Shown: positions 1-8,623 of the stretch, in pieces
Numbering within the stretch: the stretch's first letter is position 1
How the letters are laid out: each line of letters starts with the position of its first letter
NCBI RefSeq assembly: GCF_002042965.1
Contig: NZ_MZNT01000013.1
Coordinates: forward strand, 124,001 to 188,000
Direction: 5' to 3'
DNA length: 64,000 bases
Origin: Paenibacillus sp. 32352
Lineage (GTDB): Bacteria > Bacillota > Bacilli > Paenibacillales > NBRC-103111
Translations under genes and position numbers: made by a program
Notes under the pieces: model-generated
What the model saw: the letters and a program-made list of their open reading frames with translations, nothing else
Told to the model about the DNA's origin: nothing
Database searches by the model: none

Positions 1-301
1 CGTATTGGCTGGAGTGCGCTTCATAGCCCTGAAAGGTGACGAATTCTCCCGGCACGTTGAAGCTCTTAACCGTCTCTCGTACATAATCCCAATGCCCGCG
101 CAGCTTGGCGAACCCTTCCTTATGAAAATCGACCAGGTATTCCAGTCCTTCCGTGCGGGCAGGAATGTCGTACCAGGACGCATGACCGATAATGGCTACG
201 AAATCAAGCTGGCCCTTGGCCGCAAGCAAAGCGTTCTCCAATCCTCCGAATCCGTAGCTGATTCCGCAGTGGTTGTGCAAATCTCCCCAGTATAATGGCA
301 T
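1..301 (-). CDS. PHP-like / DUF3604-type metallohydrolase, 3' end outside window
   Basis: The first 100 codons of a minus-strand gene that runs off the left edge. Translation opens MPLYWGDLHNHCGISYG and reaches FVTFQGYEAHS. The D-L-H-N-H motif after a short beta strand, an IIGHASWYD stretch near residue 40 and an F-x-G-Y-E motif are what I expect of PHP-fold metal-dependent hydrolases of the DUF3604 type. The ATG at 301-299 follows an AGGAGAGG-like ribosome binding site. It is the last gene visible in the lyase operon, 65 bp after the 367-2262 gene, so it probably acts on or regulates use of the same substrate; that role is inferred. The catalytic half is not visible, so the family call is moderate. 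Confidence 0.72.
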   Translation of the reverse strand, partial: MPLYWGDLHNHCGISYGFGGLENALLAAKGQLDFVAIIGHASWYDIPARTEGLEYLVDFHKEGFAKLRGHWDYVRETVKSFNVPGEFVTFQGYEAHSSQY

Positions 302-366
302 AGTATTATTCCTCTCCTATTCGTATGGTCGAAGGTATGCTATCTCTTTGTATTTGGCACTTATGT

Positions 367-2262
367 TTAAGGCTGGCGGAAACGAATGAGGTGGCTTCCT
401 TCCTGCCGGGATTGGTTAGGTGTCAGCACAATGCGCTGAAGCCGCTCTCCCCAGGCATTGCGAAGCTTTTTGTCCTCGATGGGTATGGTCTCCACCGCAG
501 CGGTAAATTGTTCGGAATCGTATTCCATGTATAAAGCTTCTTGATCGTTACGGCGTAAACTAATGCGTCCGCCGCTATCGATCACCGGCTGGCAGCACGT
601 CATGAAGTTAAGTGTAAATTGGCATGCTGTACCGTCGGCAAAGGCATACCGTTCCTCCAGCTCAACAACGGCCTGTGGCAAGCGGTTCAAGCGGCAGCAC
701 CGGTTCCAAGAACGGATTCCCGCTTCAGGCAGGTAAGCGGACGCGATGTCCATGCTGAGCTGTGAGCTTGCTCCCGTAACTTCGTATTGTGCTGCTGAGG
801 CGCGGTAGTTATTTCCGTCCTGCTGCATGAAGCCGTTAATTGTAGGAAGGTTGTGGTACCCGGACTGCATCGTCCAAATCTCGTATCGCTGCGCGCTAAA
901 CGTTTTGGCCGTATACTCCTCGACACCAATATCGATGAGCACCGGCAGTCCATCCGCATACACGACAAAGTGCCCTACATCGTTATGGTTATGGCTTTCC
1001 AGATTGTGTCCGCCCTTCATGGCCAGGTACAAGCCGTGATCCGAGGATTCGGTCTCTCGTGCTGCCATGACCTGAATGCCGTCCATGTACATATCCCGTT
1101 GAAACGTTAGCGGTCTGTTCTCATTCTCAATCATGCTGTAATGAAACAATGCGGGGAGCACACGGAGAAACGATAGAAATTTCATATTCTTCCATCCTTC
1201 GGTACGCAGCATTTGGTGCACGGCCGTTCCGAGAGCCATCATATTATCGTCACTTATCCGTTTCCCGTAGCGGTATACGATATCTTCCTCCACCGTTATC
1301 CTGTGGGGACCGTCCGCAAAATTAAGGAAGTATCTATCATGGATATGAACCTTGTAAATATAACGGCCGATATTTTGAATCAACGGCTCACCATACACAT
1401 TCAAGGCACCGTTAGTTGCGGTATACAGAAGCTCCAGGCAATCAAACAGCGATCCGCCTGCTTTGTTCCAATAGCCGGGACCCTCGTCGCAGCCCCCATC
1501 CGCCGGGTGCATTGATAAGAACCGGTCCAGGCTCTTCATCGCCTTACGAACAGCCAGCAGCCTTCTGCTGTCATCCTCCTCCGCCAGGAGAAAGGCGCTT
1601 AAACAGTTGGACGTACACCAAGGCGTCCAGTTGTTCAGCCGCTTATCCCGATCCTGGATCCCCATCCACCAGCAATCATCCCGTTCCAGATAAGGCTCCA
1701 GAATACGATGCCTCAGCTCGTTAACGATCCGCTGATCTATAAGCGGGTTGATCCGATCGAATACTGGCTTAAGCAGGTAGTGCAGCCATGCGAATAGGTT
1801 GCCTGTCTCGGCAGCGAACAGATCGACGCCGGGCTGAATCGAGGTATCCGGCAGACTGGGATGCTCGCGCTGGAACATCCGGTTATGGGCCGAGATGACC
1901 CAACTGGATTCTTCGCTGATCTGCCAAATGCCATTGATCAGATCATTCACAAAACGCCCTTGATTCTCCACGCATTCGGCGAGGGCAAGACTTGTCACCG
2001 CTCTTCTGCGCAGATGATACGGTCCGTCGTAGCGCGTCCGGTTGCCATTATTCAAAAACTCCATATACATTGTCGCGGTCAGGATCGGCCATGCATAATC
2101 GAGGTACTTTTCCCCCTCCGCAATAACCGATAGTCGAAGCTCTTCAGGCAGTAACTCCCACTCGCCCCTCTGCTCAATATCCGGAAAAGGGCGGTAGGCT
2201 GCTTTGCTTAACAGAGATTCAGCCAGTTCTTCCGTACTTAAACGATCACCAAGATTGTTCAT
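367..2262 (-). CDS. heparinase II/III family polysaccharide lyase
   Basis: A 631-residue protein without a signal peptide, so probably cytoplasmic and acting on imported oligosaccharides. The N-terminal two thirds are helix-rich (alpha/alpha toroid) with the N-N-W-T-P-W segment near residue 215 and C-D-E-G-P-G-Y-W near 258, both typical of the superfamily. The C-terminal third starts the beta-sandwich heparinase II/III domain with E-S-H-N-H-N-D-V-G-H near residue 425. It starts 9 bp after the stop of the 2272-4515 lyase, with AAAGGAG about 13 nt upstream of the ATG, so the two are co-transcribed. It is diverged from the two PL21-like paralogues in this locus, and I would not assign a polysaccharide-lyase family number or a substrate from sequence alone. 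Confidence 0.82.
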   Translation of the reverse strand: MNNLGDRLSTEELAESLLSKAAYRPFPDIEQRGEWELLPEELRLSVIAEGEKYLDYAWPILTATMYMEFLNNGNRTRYDGPYHLRRRAVTSLALAECVENQGRFVNDLINGIWQISEESSWVISAHNRMFQREHPSLPDTSIQPGVDLFAAETGNLFAWLHYLLKPVFDRINPLIDQRIVNELRHRILEPYLERDDCWWMGIQDRDKRLNNWTPWCTSNCLSAFLLAEEDDSRRLLAVRKAMKSLDRFLSMHPADGGCDEGPGYWNKAGGSLFDCLELLYTATNGALNVYGEPLIQNIGRYIYKVHIHDRYFLNFADGPHRITVEEDIVYRYGKRISDDNMMALGTAVHQMLRTEGWKNMKFLSFLRVLPALFHYSMIENENRPLTFQRDMYMDGIQVMAARETESSDHGLYLAMKGGHNLESHNHNDVGHFVVYADGLPVLIDIGVEEYTAKTFSAQRYEIWTMQSGYHNLPTINGFMQQDGNNYRASAAQYEVTGASSQLSMDIASAYLPEAGIRSWNRCCRLNRLPQAVVELEERYAFADGTACQFTLNFMTCCQPVIDSGGRISLRRNDQEALYMEYDSEQFTAAVETIPIEDKKLRNAWGERLQRIVLTPNQSRQEGSHLIRFRQP

Positions 2263-2271
2263 CAGGAAACT

Positions 2272-4515
2272 TTACTCCTTTCCTTCCGCTTTTGCGGTTA
2301 AGGGAATGAGACGGACAGGGGTCGACACTTCCGTAAGGTGGAGCACGCCGCTCTCTTCCGTGACCACATACTGCTCTCGTACATCCCCACGTTCTGCGAT
2401 CCAATCTCCTGCCGCCAGGTCGGCTATGACATAGTGAAGCGATGCCGAAGCTTCTGATATAACCGGTGCTGAAGGAATAACCAGCTCTTCAGACAGTCGC
2501 TGTCCGTTCTTGCTGAAAAGAACGACCCAATCCTTGATCTGCGCCCCGACAAGCGGATCACTGTCCACTCGATAGGTCGGCAGCGCTTCAGGTCCGTCCG
2601 TATCCTTAAGCTGCATCACGTTCAAGAAAATGTCCTGCTCCGCAGCCTGAGCCGGGCTGACCTCGATACGCCACGCTCCCTGTTCCTTCGTGCTCGGAAA
2701 ATCGTTGATGTAATTGGTGCCGAATACCCAAAACTCCTTACCCGGGCCCCCGACTGGGGTGATTTCGAGATTATCAGCCGTTGGGAGCAGCGTATCGTTA
2801 ATGAGCTGTCCGTTATAGCCGTCCTCGCTGCGCGAGATGACGGTACGGCTGCCGTCGACCTGCGGCTCTTCGATGCTGTGCAAAAGCCAATATTTTTTGA
2901 AATCCGGGTTAGCTGATTTGACGCGGTCGAACACAATGAGTGCGGCCGGATGGTTCGCATCCTTAAAGTTTAAGAACATGAAGGAGCGCTGGAACTGCTT
3001 CATCTTGCTCGAATACGCAGCGGTAATGTCGCCTTTTAAATAAGAAAAGTCAGGCTGTACCGGGTCCGGACCGTACGCATGCGCCAGTACTTCACCGCGC
3101 TTGAAGTCTTTGTTCAGCAAATCGTCCAGCGTAAGCGGCGGTCGCCCTTCATTTGGCCAGCGCTGCCCGCCATCATTCACGTTCGGCCATGTGAGGCCGC
3201 CGTCTTTGACGTAAGGATGATGCTCTAACTCATCGGGATCGTAAACAAGAACCGTGTTATGGGCGATCGTCCGTTTGAAATAATATTTGTTATGCGGCGA
3301 ATGGTATTTGCCGGAGGAGCCTTTGTAAATCCCGGAATCGATAGCCAAGTAGCCCTTGTAATACAGCTGGAATGCACCCGCATCCAAATGCTGATGGTTG
3401 TTGTACTGGTATTCCCCTATACGCATCTCGGCGACTACCGTCGGTGAGCTTTTATCCATCCCCTCATCCCAGCCGGTTCTTGCGATCATAATTCCTGTCG
3501 GTGACCCGAAATAACGGGTAAGCGGCAGCTCCTGGATCGACTTGGGCTTCACCTCCGGGTTATAGAACAAAAAGGCGTGAAACACGTACATGTCCGGTAT
3601 CGTTGGATATTCGCGGAACTGCTGATCCATGAAGTAAGGATTTTCGTAGTAGCTGCCGGACATCAAGTACACAAGCGGGAAAAACTGAATATATTTGTTT
3701 TCCGCATACAATGGGTTATCGCTATCTCCGTCCCGCAGCAGCTTGCCGTCCGGCCTTCTTGTATAAATCCATTGATACCCTACTTCCCCTTGGGAAGGGT
3801 CGTAAGGATTGCCGGCTCCCATGCGGTCCAAAATCCAAGTAGCGAACAGCTCCGCCTGGTATCGATAGGTGCCGTAATTATCTCCTTGATGATGCCAGCC
3901 CGAAGGATAAAAGAAATTCCGTGCAGGTACCATCTCGGCATAAAAGCGTCCTGCGGCTACGTCATAAATTTCCGGGTCCTCGTCGTAGATGGCGATACCC
4001 GTACCGATAAGATCACGCATCAGCATCCATTCGCTCGTATGACCAACGATGGAGCCCTCCTTCCTCGGAGGGAAGCCGCATTCCAGCATGCCGGCTAATC
4101 GTTTGAAATGACCGATCATCAACTGCCGTTCCGTATCATCGATCAGATCGCGGCACCAGTCGTAGACAACGGCTGCAGACGACATCAGGCGCCCGATAGC
4201 TCGGGAAATATCCTGAAAGTTCGGATTGAATGATTTTGTAATGGTGGCGAGCGCCAATGCTTTGGCTCGAAGTCCCGCTTCTTGATCTCCATTGAGTATA
4301 TACATCAGCGCGTTCGCTTCGATGAGATAAGCTTCATCCGGGTGTTCAGCGGAATGCGCCTGGCTAATATCCACCTGGCTGAACTCCACAAGCCGCTCCC
4401 ATACTTGCTTCATTTCCGGCTTGAATCGTTTCTCCCTTAAACCGGGCAAATGCTGACTCCGCAACAGTAGACGCGGATGCTCCGGCGGCGGTGTAACAGG
4501 CGGTTTCGGGTACAT
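2272..4515 (-). CDS. heparinase II-like lyase (PL21 type), paralogue B
   Basis: 747 residues, close to the 772 of Pedobacter heparinus heparinase II. I start it at the ATG at 4515, seven bases after AAAGGAGG; a 13-codon upstream extension has no such site. Residues match heparinase II by spacing: His159 and Glu162 (HxxE), Tyr214 fifty-five residues later, N-H-Q-H at 373-376, Asp393 seventeen after the second His, and His419 in R-T-I-A-H-N. In heparinase II (established, from memory) these are the catalytic His/Glu/Tyr/His and the His/Asp/His zinc site. No signal peptide is visible, so beta-elimination of uronic-acid glycosaminoglycan fragments would take place in the cytoplasm. It is a near-duplicate of the 11268-13556 gene. 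Natural substrate (heparin, heparan or another uronate polymer) is not determined. Confidence 0.9.
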   Translation of the reverse strand: MYPKPPVTPPPEHPRLLLRSQHLPGLREKRFKPEMKQVWERLVEFSQVDISQAHSAEHPDEAYLIEANALMYILNGDQEAGLRAKALALATITKSFNPNFQDISRAIGRLMSSAAVVYDWCRDLIDDTERQLMIGHFKRLAGMLECGFPPRKEGSIVGHTSEWMLMRDLIGTGIAIYDEDPEIYDVAAGRFYAEMVPARNFFYPSGWHHQGDNYGTYRYQAELFATWILDRMGAGNPYDPSQGEVGYQWIYTRRPDGKLLRDGDSDNPLYAENKYIQFFPLVYLMSGSYYENPYFMDQQFREYPTIPDMYVFHAFLFYNPEVKPKSIQELPLTRYFGSPTGIMIARTGWDEGMDKSSPTVVAEMRIGEYQYNNHQHLDAGAFQLYYKGYLAIDSGIYKGSSGKYHSPHNKYYFKRTIAHNTVLVYDPDELEHHPYVKDGGLTWPNVNDGGQRWPNEGRPPLTLDDLLNKDFKRGEVLAHAYGPDPVQPDFSYLKGDITAAYSSKMKQFQRSFMFLNFKDANHPAALIVFDRVKSANPDFKKYWLLHSIEEPQVDGSRTVISRSEDGYNGQLINDTLLPTADNLEITPVGGPGKEFWVFGTNYINDFPSTKEQGAWRIEVSPAQAAEQDIFLNVMQLKDTDGPEALPTYRVDSDPLVGAQIKDWVVLFSKNGQRLSEELVIPSAPVISEASASLHYVIADLAAGDWIAERGDVREQYVVTEESGVLHLTEVSTPVRLIPLTAKAEGKE

Positions 4516-4625
4516 GCTGTGGCCTCCTTTTCTTGTGAGGGTGTTCGATTGCAAATAAAACTGACGCTAGCGCGGTGAGCTTGTTGAGGCGTAAAAACAT
4601 GGAAAAAATGCTTTGGTCCCCCGGT

Positions 4626-4797
4626 GGGGTATCCCCTTCCGGCCATGCTTCCGAAGTAGGCTTTGCTACGCAAAGCCCTTAGCTGTTGTTCTCGGGAAAT
4701 TTTGATTAGATTTGCTAGAGGATATTTCCCGAGAACAAAGGCGGACGCTTGAGAGTTTTCCAAAGGAAAACTTACTTCGTAAGCAAGGGGACACCCC
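4626..4797 (+). repeat. covarying intergenic hairpin element, copy A
   Basis: Outer arms GGGGTATCCCC (4626-4636) and GGGGACACCCC (4787-4797) enclose a 15-bp perfect stem, TTGTTCTCGGGAAAT at 4686-4700 with ATTTCCCGAGAACAA at 4724-4738. The right arm is followed by the conserved AAAGGCGGACGCT. A single 39-bp-type unit (AGTTTTCC plus GGAAAACT, then CTTACTTCGTAAG) lies at 4751-4784. The same architecture recurs four more times in this window with different but complementary arm sequences. Confidence 0.85.
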
Positions 4798-4839
4798 ACC
4801 TCTCACCTTTCGCTTTTTTCTGAATTAATGAATGTCTCA

Positions 4840-5132
4840 ACAATCTCACCGCTCACGCGGTCATACTACTTGATTTGCATCGATTATTTAGATTTTTTCT
4901 CTAAATGCTCTTGTTCACTTAGTCCACTCGGACGAGTGAACAACATTTCTATTGGCGAAAAAATCTACCTCTTAACGCGGTCGCTCATCATGAATTACTA
5001 CGATCACTTAGATTTTTTCTCCACATAGAAATGCTCTTGTTCACTTAGTCCATCCGGACGAGGTGAACAGCATTTCTATTGGCGAAAAAAACTTCCTTAT
5101 AAACACGGTTATGCTACTCTGCTTTGCATCGG
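4840..5132. repeat. imperfect tandem repeat, ~120-bp unit with long hairpin
   Basis: Two full units and one partial unit. Copy 1 has an 11-bp perfect outer stem, TAGATTTTTTC at 4889-4899 with GAAAAAATCTA at 4957-4967, enclosing CTTGTTCACT and AGTGAACAA arms. Copy 2 runs 5009-5092, with the inner stem lengthened (AGAAATGC with GCATTTCT) and the outer stem shortened. The leading part of a third unit begins near 5101 (compare CGCGGTCATACTACT at 4856 with CACGGTTATGCTACT at 5105) and runs into the stop codon region of the binding-protein gene. T-runs follow the stems on both strands, so some may terminate transcription. Confidence 0.8.
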
Positions 5133-6443
5133 TCATCGGGATTTTTTCATATCCACCATCGTCTTCTCCGCTTTTTCCTGAATCTCCCTCAGGACGGTAT
5201 TGACGTCCTTGTGGTTAACCGCCATATCTTTGGCGCCGTCACGTATCAGCTGCTTGAAAGGAAGATCGTAATCGGTCGGCTTGACGATAGGCGCCTGTTT
5301 CGTTTTGAAGACGGCCTGCACGTTTTTGCCCTGGAAGCCTTTTAGCTCGGAGGCATATGTTTTCTTGACCGTATCGTTGTTCAAGGATGTCATTCTTCCG
5401 GTTTTGTTCATCGTGATCTGCGCTTCATCGGAGACCAGGGTTGTAATCACTTTGAACGCTTCCTCCTGATGCTTGCTCTGCGGCGAGATCATCATCAGAT
5501 GCAGATCGACAGGCTTGCCGACACCGGGACGGTCCTCGAAGCTCGGATACGTGACCATATCCCAGTTAACCGAGCTCCCTTGCTGCGCCATATCCTCGAT
5601 CGTACCGACGACGCCATCGCCCCAGACCGGGTACATCGCCAAGATCCGATCCTTGAAAAAGCCGTTGGACGTATACATGAACTTGTTCTTCTCGCCGATA
5701 AAGCCAGGAATCTCATACATCGCCTTCAGCTTGGTGAAAGCCGCCTTATAGCCCGGCGTATTGATCTCCGGCTTCTCCTCCTTCTCATCTACATAGGGAA
5801 GCGAGTACTGCCGGGTCAGGTTCTCCGGGTAATCGGGATCAATACCGATGTACTGAATCCCGTCCTCCTTACGAGTCAGGTTCTTCGCCACCGCAATCGC
5901 CTGATCCCACGTCATGCCGTCCTGCGGATAAGGGACCCCGAATTTGTCGAAAATGTCTTTGTTGTACAGCATGAGGCCGTAATTCATCGAGAAAGGGACA
6001 GCGTATACCTCACCTTTATCCCCGAACTGCTTGATCGCTCCCATCCCTACCGGATCGAATCGGTTGAAATCCAGGTTGTTCTTTTTCGCCAACTCGTTCA
6101 GATCCATGCCCAGCCCCAGCTTGTTGAACATGCCGATATACACATTGCTCGTCAAAATGAGATCGGGCAGATTGCCCGAAGCGATAATTTGCTCCGGCGT
6201 GTCCTTGTCTCCATTGCGGGAAACGAGCTGCATCGTAATATTTGGATATTTCTTCTGAACCGGCTCTACAAAAAACTTCTGAAATTCCGACTCCTGAATC
6301 CCTGAGCTATAGCTGTACACTACAAGTTTGACAGGCTCCTTGGATTCCGGCTTGACGACGGTCTCCCCCGCCTTTTCCTTGGAGCAGCCGGACAGTGCCA
6401 CGGACAAACAGAGCAAACCTGGCAGAACCAAACCTTTTTTCAT
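5133..6443 (-). CDS. extracellular solute-binding lipoprotein (CUT1 sugar ABC family)
   Basis: 436 residues. A signal peptide ends in the lipobox L-S-G-C (Cys20), so the mature protein is a lipid-anchored binding protein on the outer face of the membrane. The body has the family 1 layout: a beta strand KLVVYSYSSG, then PDLILTSNVYIG, then AVPFSMNYGLMLYNKDIF, which is typical of oligosaccharide-binding proteins. It sits in the middle of the lyase operon, so it most likely captures oligosaccharides for the cytoplasmic lyases. No permease or ATPase genes lie beside it here, so the partner permeases are either off the left edge or elsewhere. The ATG follows AGGGGG at about 10 nt. The last codons merge with a structured repeat at 4840-5132. 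Confidence 0.88.
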   Translation of the reverse strand: MKKGLVLPGLLCLSVALSGCSKEKAGETVVKPESKEPVKLVVYSYSSGIQESEFQKFFVEPVQKKYPNITMQLVSRNGDKDTPEQIIASGNLPDLILTSNVYIGMFNKLGLGMDLNELAKKNNLDFNRFDPVGMGAIKQFGDKGEVYAVPFSMNYGLMLYNKDIFDKFGVPYPQDGMTWDQAIAVAKNLTRKEDGIQYIGIDPDYPENLTRQYSLPYVDEKEEKPEINTPGYKAAFTKLKAMYEIPGFIGEKNKFMYTSNGFFKDRILAMYPVWGDGVVGTIEDMAQQGSSVNWDMVTYPSFEDRPGVGKPVDLHLMMISPQSKHQEEAFKVITTLVSDEAQITMNKTGRMTSLNNDTVKKTYASELKGFQGKNVQAVFKTKQAPIVKPTDYDLPFKQLIRDGAKDMAVNHKDVNTVLREIQEKAEKTMVDMKKSR

Positions 6444-6527
6444 CTCCGTAAGACCCCCTATTCACGTATGAGAAGTGTGTAAAGATGAATCCAACGCAAT
6501 CGGTCCGTTATATCGAAGCTTCTATCA

Positions 6528-8567
6528 TTAAGGCAGCTTCCACTCGGAGAGCGGTACATAATCATGACCTGCCGAAGGCACTGCCTCTCCTGCTGCGAGC
6601 GGAACGAGCTCTACAGCCATTCGCACATCCTGAACCCCATCAAGCTTAATAGCCAGCTTGCGAATGCCATTATTAGGTGTCTGCCCTTTCGGATTCAACG
6701 ACTCTGGAAGCGGCTTGGCATCCATAATCTGAAATTTCGCTTGTGACGGAGGTGACGCATCCTTCGGAAAGGTCATCGTCACCCACAGCCTTTTGCCGTT
6801 CTGGCTTAGCAATGCCGATTTGCCGTCCTCGGCCACCTGAATGGACGCCTTCGTGTTCATAAACCACCAGAACGTCGAGGGCTTCTTGGCTTGAAGCTCA
6901 TCTTGAACAATGAGCCCTTTGCGGTCGACAAACCGAATGCCTCGCTTCGCAGCGTCGGCATTTCTCGTATAGGCAGGCTGCATATCCGCTATCGCTAAAG
7001 CCCCCTGAGGCTTCGACTCGTATCGGGTTATTCGGTTCATGGAAGCCTGATCCTGCTGAAACCGCTGGTCTGGGTTCAGCAGGATCGTATTGTGTCCCTC
7101 CGGCTTCAGCCGGTAATAGGTATACCGCTCCTTGTCATACTCAAAGTAGCCCTTTAAGTTATAATCCTCCTTGCCGGGATCGATAGCCCACTGCTCGCCG
7201 TTCGCGTGAAAGACGAATTCGCCGATATCGGAGTGCGAGTGGCTTGCGATAGCCGTGCCCGCTTTGAAGCCGACATATGACGCTGCCGGATCATTCCATT
7301 TGCTCCGCATAATGACCAGCTCCGCATCGCGGTAATATTGGTCGGTCGGAAGAGTCATTTTCGCATCGTGAAACGATGGATCATACCAGAGCAGATCATA
7401 TACCCCGCCAGCCTGCTTGGCATCCTCCATCATAGTAAGCCGCTGTCCGGCAAGCATAGGATCGTTCGTTGCCTTGGCCAGCCAAAACAGCTCCGGAATT
7501 TTCATCTTGCCGCTGTCGCTATCCGCAAAGTTGAATGTTCCCTGTGGTCCGGTCACATACACCGGGAAGTAAGCCGTCTTATGCAGAGCCGGTGTCTGCG
7601 CGTGCCCATAGGTTGTGCCAAGCGAAGACTGCATCGCTGCCATATAGCTGACCGTATATTCCATCATGTACCGCCAGTAGCCTGGACCTTCGCTCCAGCC
7701 GCCGTCCGGCTCCCAATGGCTTAAAATAATGTTTTGTACAGATTGCAATGAGCGGAGAATAATCTCTCCGGCAAGCGCCTTCTCTTGCTCCTCGTCTCCG
7801 ATAGCGAGAGCTCCCACGATGATGCCGCCGTTGCAGACGGCGCTCCAGTTGTTCACCGGATCGGTCCTGACGCTCCACCAAACCTGTTTGTTGTGGGCGT
7901 CAAGCGCTTTTTGCAGCCCCTTCTCCACCATGGCCTTACGGATGGAATCCCGCTGCTCCTGCATGAGATAGTCGTACAGCCAATCGTAGCCGATCCCCAT
8001 GCCTGCTGTGATCTCAGCCGTATTAAGAAATTCCTTCTTATCGTTCCAATCCGGGAACGCAACCATCGCCATCATTTCCTGCACGGCTCGCTTCGCGTAC
8101 TTTTCATCCCCGCTGAGCCGGTACATCATCGCATTCTGCTCGATGATCGGTCTTGCATCTCGGGCGGACAGCATGCGCCGTCCATCCGGTGTTTCGTACG
8201 CTCCGACCGGCTTCGCCAACGTTTTGTCGGTCGCCCGCTGCAAATCACCGTACCATTTGCGCAGCTGCGGATCGGTCTTGACCGTGTCCTTCAGCTTCGC
8301 AAACGTGTCGGCTGTCGCGAACAGCCTTGGGTGACGCTGCTTCGGATTGTTTTTTTGCAGGTCGGCGATGATCCGTTCCGCCGTCGGCGGCCCGCCGGTG
8401 TATGGCGCAAACACCTGCGGGGAAGGTGTCGGCTCTGCCTGCGCAGTCCCCTCGGACTTCTCGCTCGAAGACGGAGCGGCCGTATCTCCGGAGCAAGCCG
8501 GCATTATGGTTATGCCTATCGCCAGGAGCATAACGACCACAGCTCGAGTCATTTTGAGAAATGGCAT
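6528..8567 (-). CDS. heparinase II/III family lipoprotein lyase
   Basis: 679 residues from the ATG at 8567, chosen because GGAGG lies seven bases upstream and because it places a lipoprotein signal peptide (MLLAIGITIMPAC) at the N terminus; the longer open frame would bury it. After a Ser/Glu/Pro-rich linker come an alpha/alpha toroid (W-L-Y-D-Y-L and N-N-W-S-A-V-C-N-G near 245), D-G-G-W-S-E-G-P-G-Y-W near 290, and a heparinase II/III beta-sandwich with A-S-H-S-H-S-D-I-G-E near 445 and Y-Y-R-L-K-P-E-G-H-N later. This is the only lyase of the locus with an export signal, so it probably makes the first cuts outside the cell and feeds the downstream binding protein. The substrate is inferred from neighbours only. 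Confidence 0.85.
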   Translation of the reverse strand: MPFLKMTRAVVVMLLAIGITIMPACSGDTAAPSSSEKSEGTAQAEPTPSPQVFAPYTGGPPTAERIIADLQKNNPKQRHPRLFATADTFAKLKDTVKTDPQLRKWYGDLQRATDKTLAKPVGAYETPDGRRMLSARDARPIIEQNAMMYRLSGDEKYAKRAVQEMMAMVAFPDWNDKKEFLNTAEITAGMGIGYDWLYDYLMQEQRDSIRKAMVEKGLQKALDAHNKQVWWSVRTDPVNNWSAVCNGGIIVGALAIGDEEQEKALAGEIILRSLQSVQNIILSHWEPDGGWSEGPGYWRYMMEYTVSYMAAMQSSLGTTYGHAQTPALHKTAYFPVYVTGPQGTFNFADSDSGKMKIPELFWLAKATNDPMLAGQRLTMMEDAKQAGGVYDLLWYDPSFHDAKMTLPTDQYYRDAELVIMRSKWNDPAASYVGFKAGTAIASHSHSDIGEFVFHANGEQWAIDPGKEDYNLKGYFEYDKERYTYYRLKPEGHNTILLNPDQRFQQDQASMNRITRYESKPQGALAIADMQPAYTRNADAAKRGIRFVDRKGLIVQDELQAKKPSTFWWFMNTKASIQVAEDGKSALLSQNGKRLWVTMTFPKDASPPSQAKFQIMDAKPLPESLNPKGQTPNNGIRKLAIKLDGVQDVRMAVELVPLAAGEAVPSAGHDYVPLSEWKLP

Positions 8568-8623
8568 CCCGTTTCCTCCAGTGCCAGCTTGACGCTGTCC
8601 ATGACAGACAGCGCGCGTTTTTT

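Larger units (their letters stand above)
4516..5132. other. 617-bp intergenic region made of structured repeats
   Basis: Between the binding-protein gene and paralogue B I find no coding sequence. The space holds one copy of the covarying hairpin family (4626-4797) and an imperfect tandem repeat of about 120 bp built around a long hairpin (4840-5132). A transcript crossing from the binding-protein gene would have to pass through all of these structures, so they may set the expression of the three genes downstream; that is inference. Confidence 0.7.

Noticed and set aside
5469..6305. 278-codon open frame on the plus strand
   Set aside because: Antisense to the solute-binding lipoprotein; no recognisable protein.
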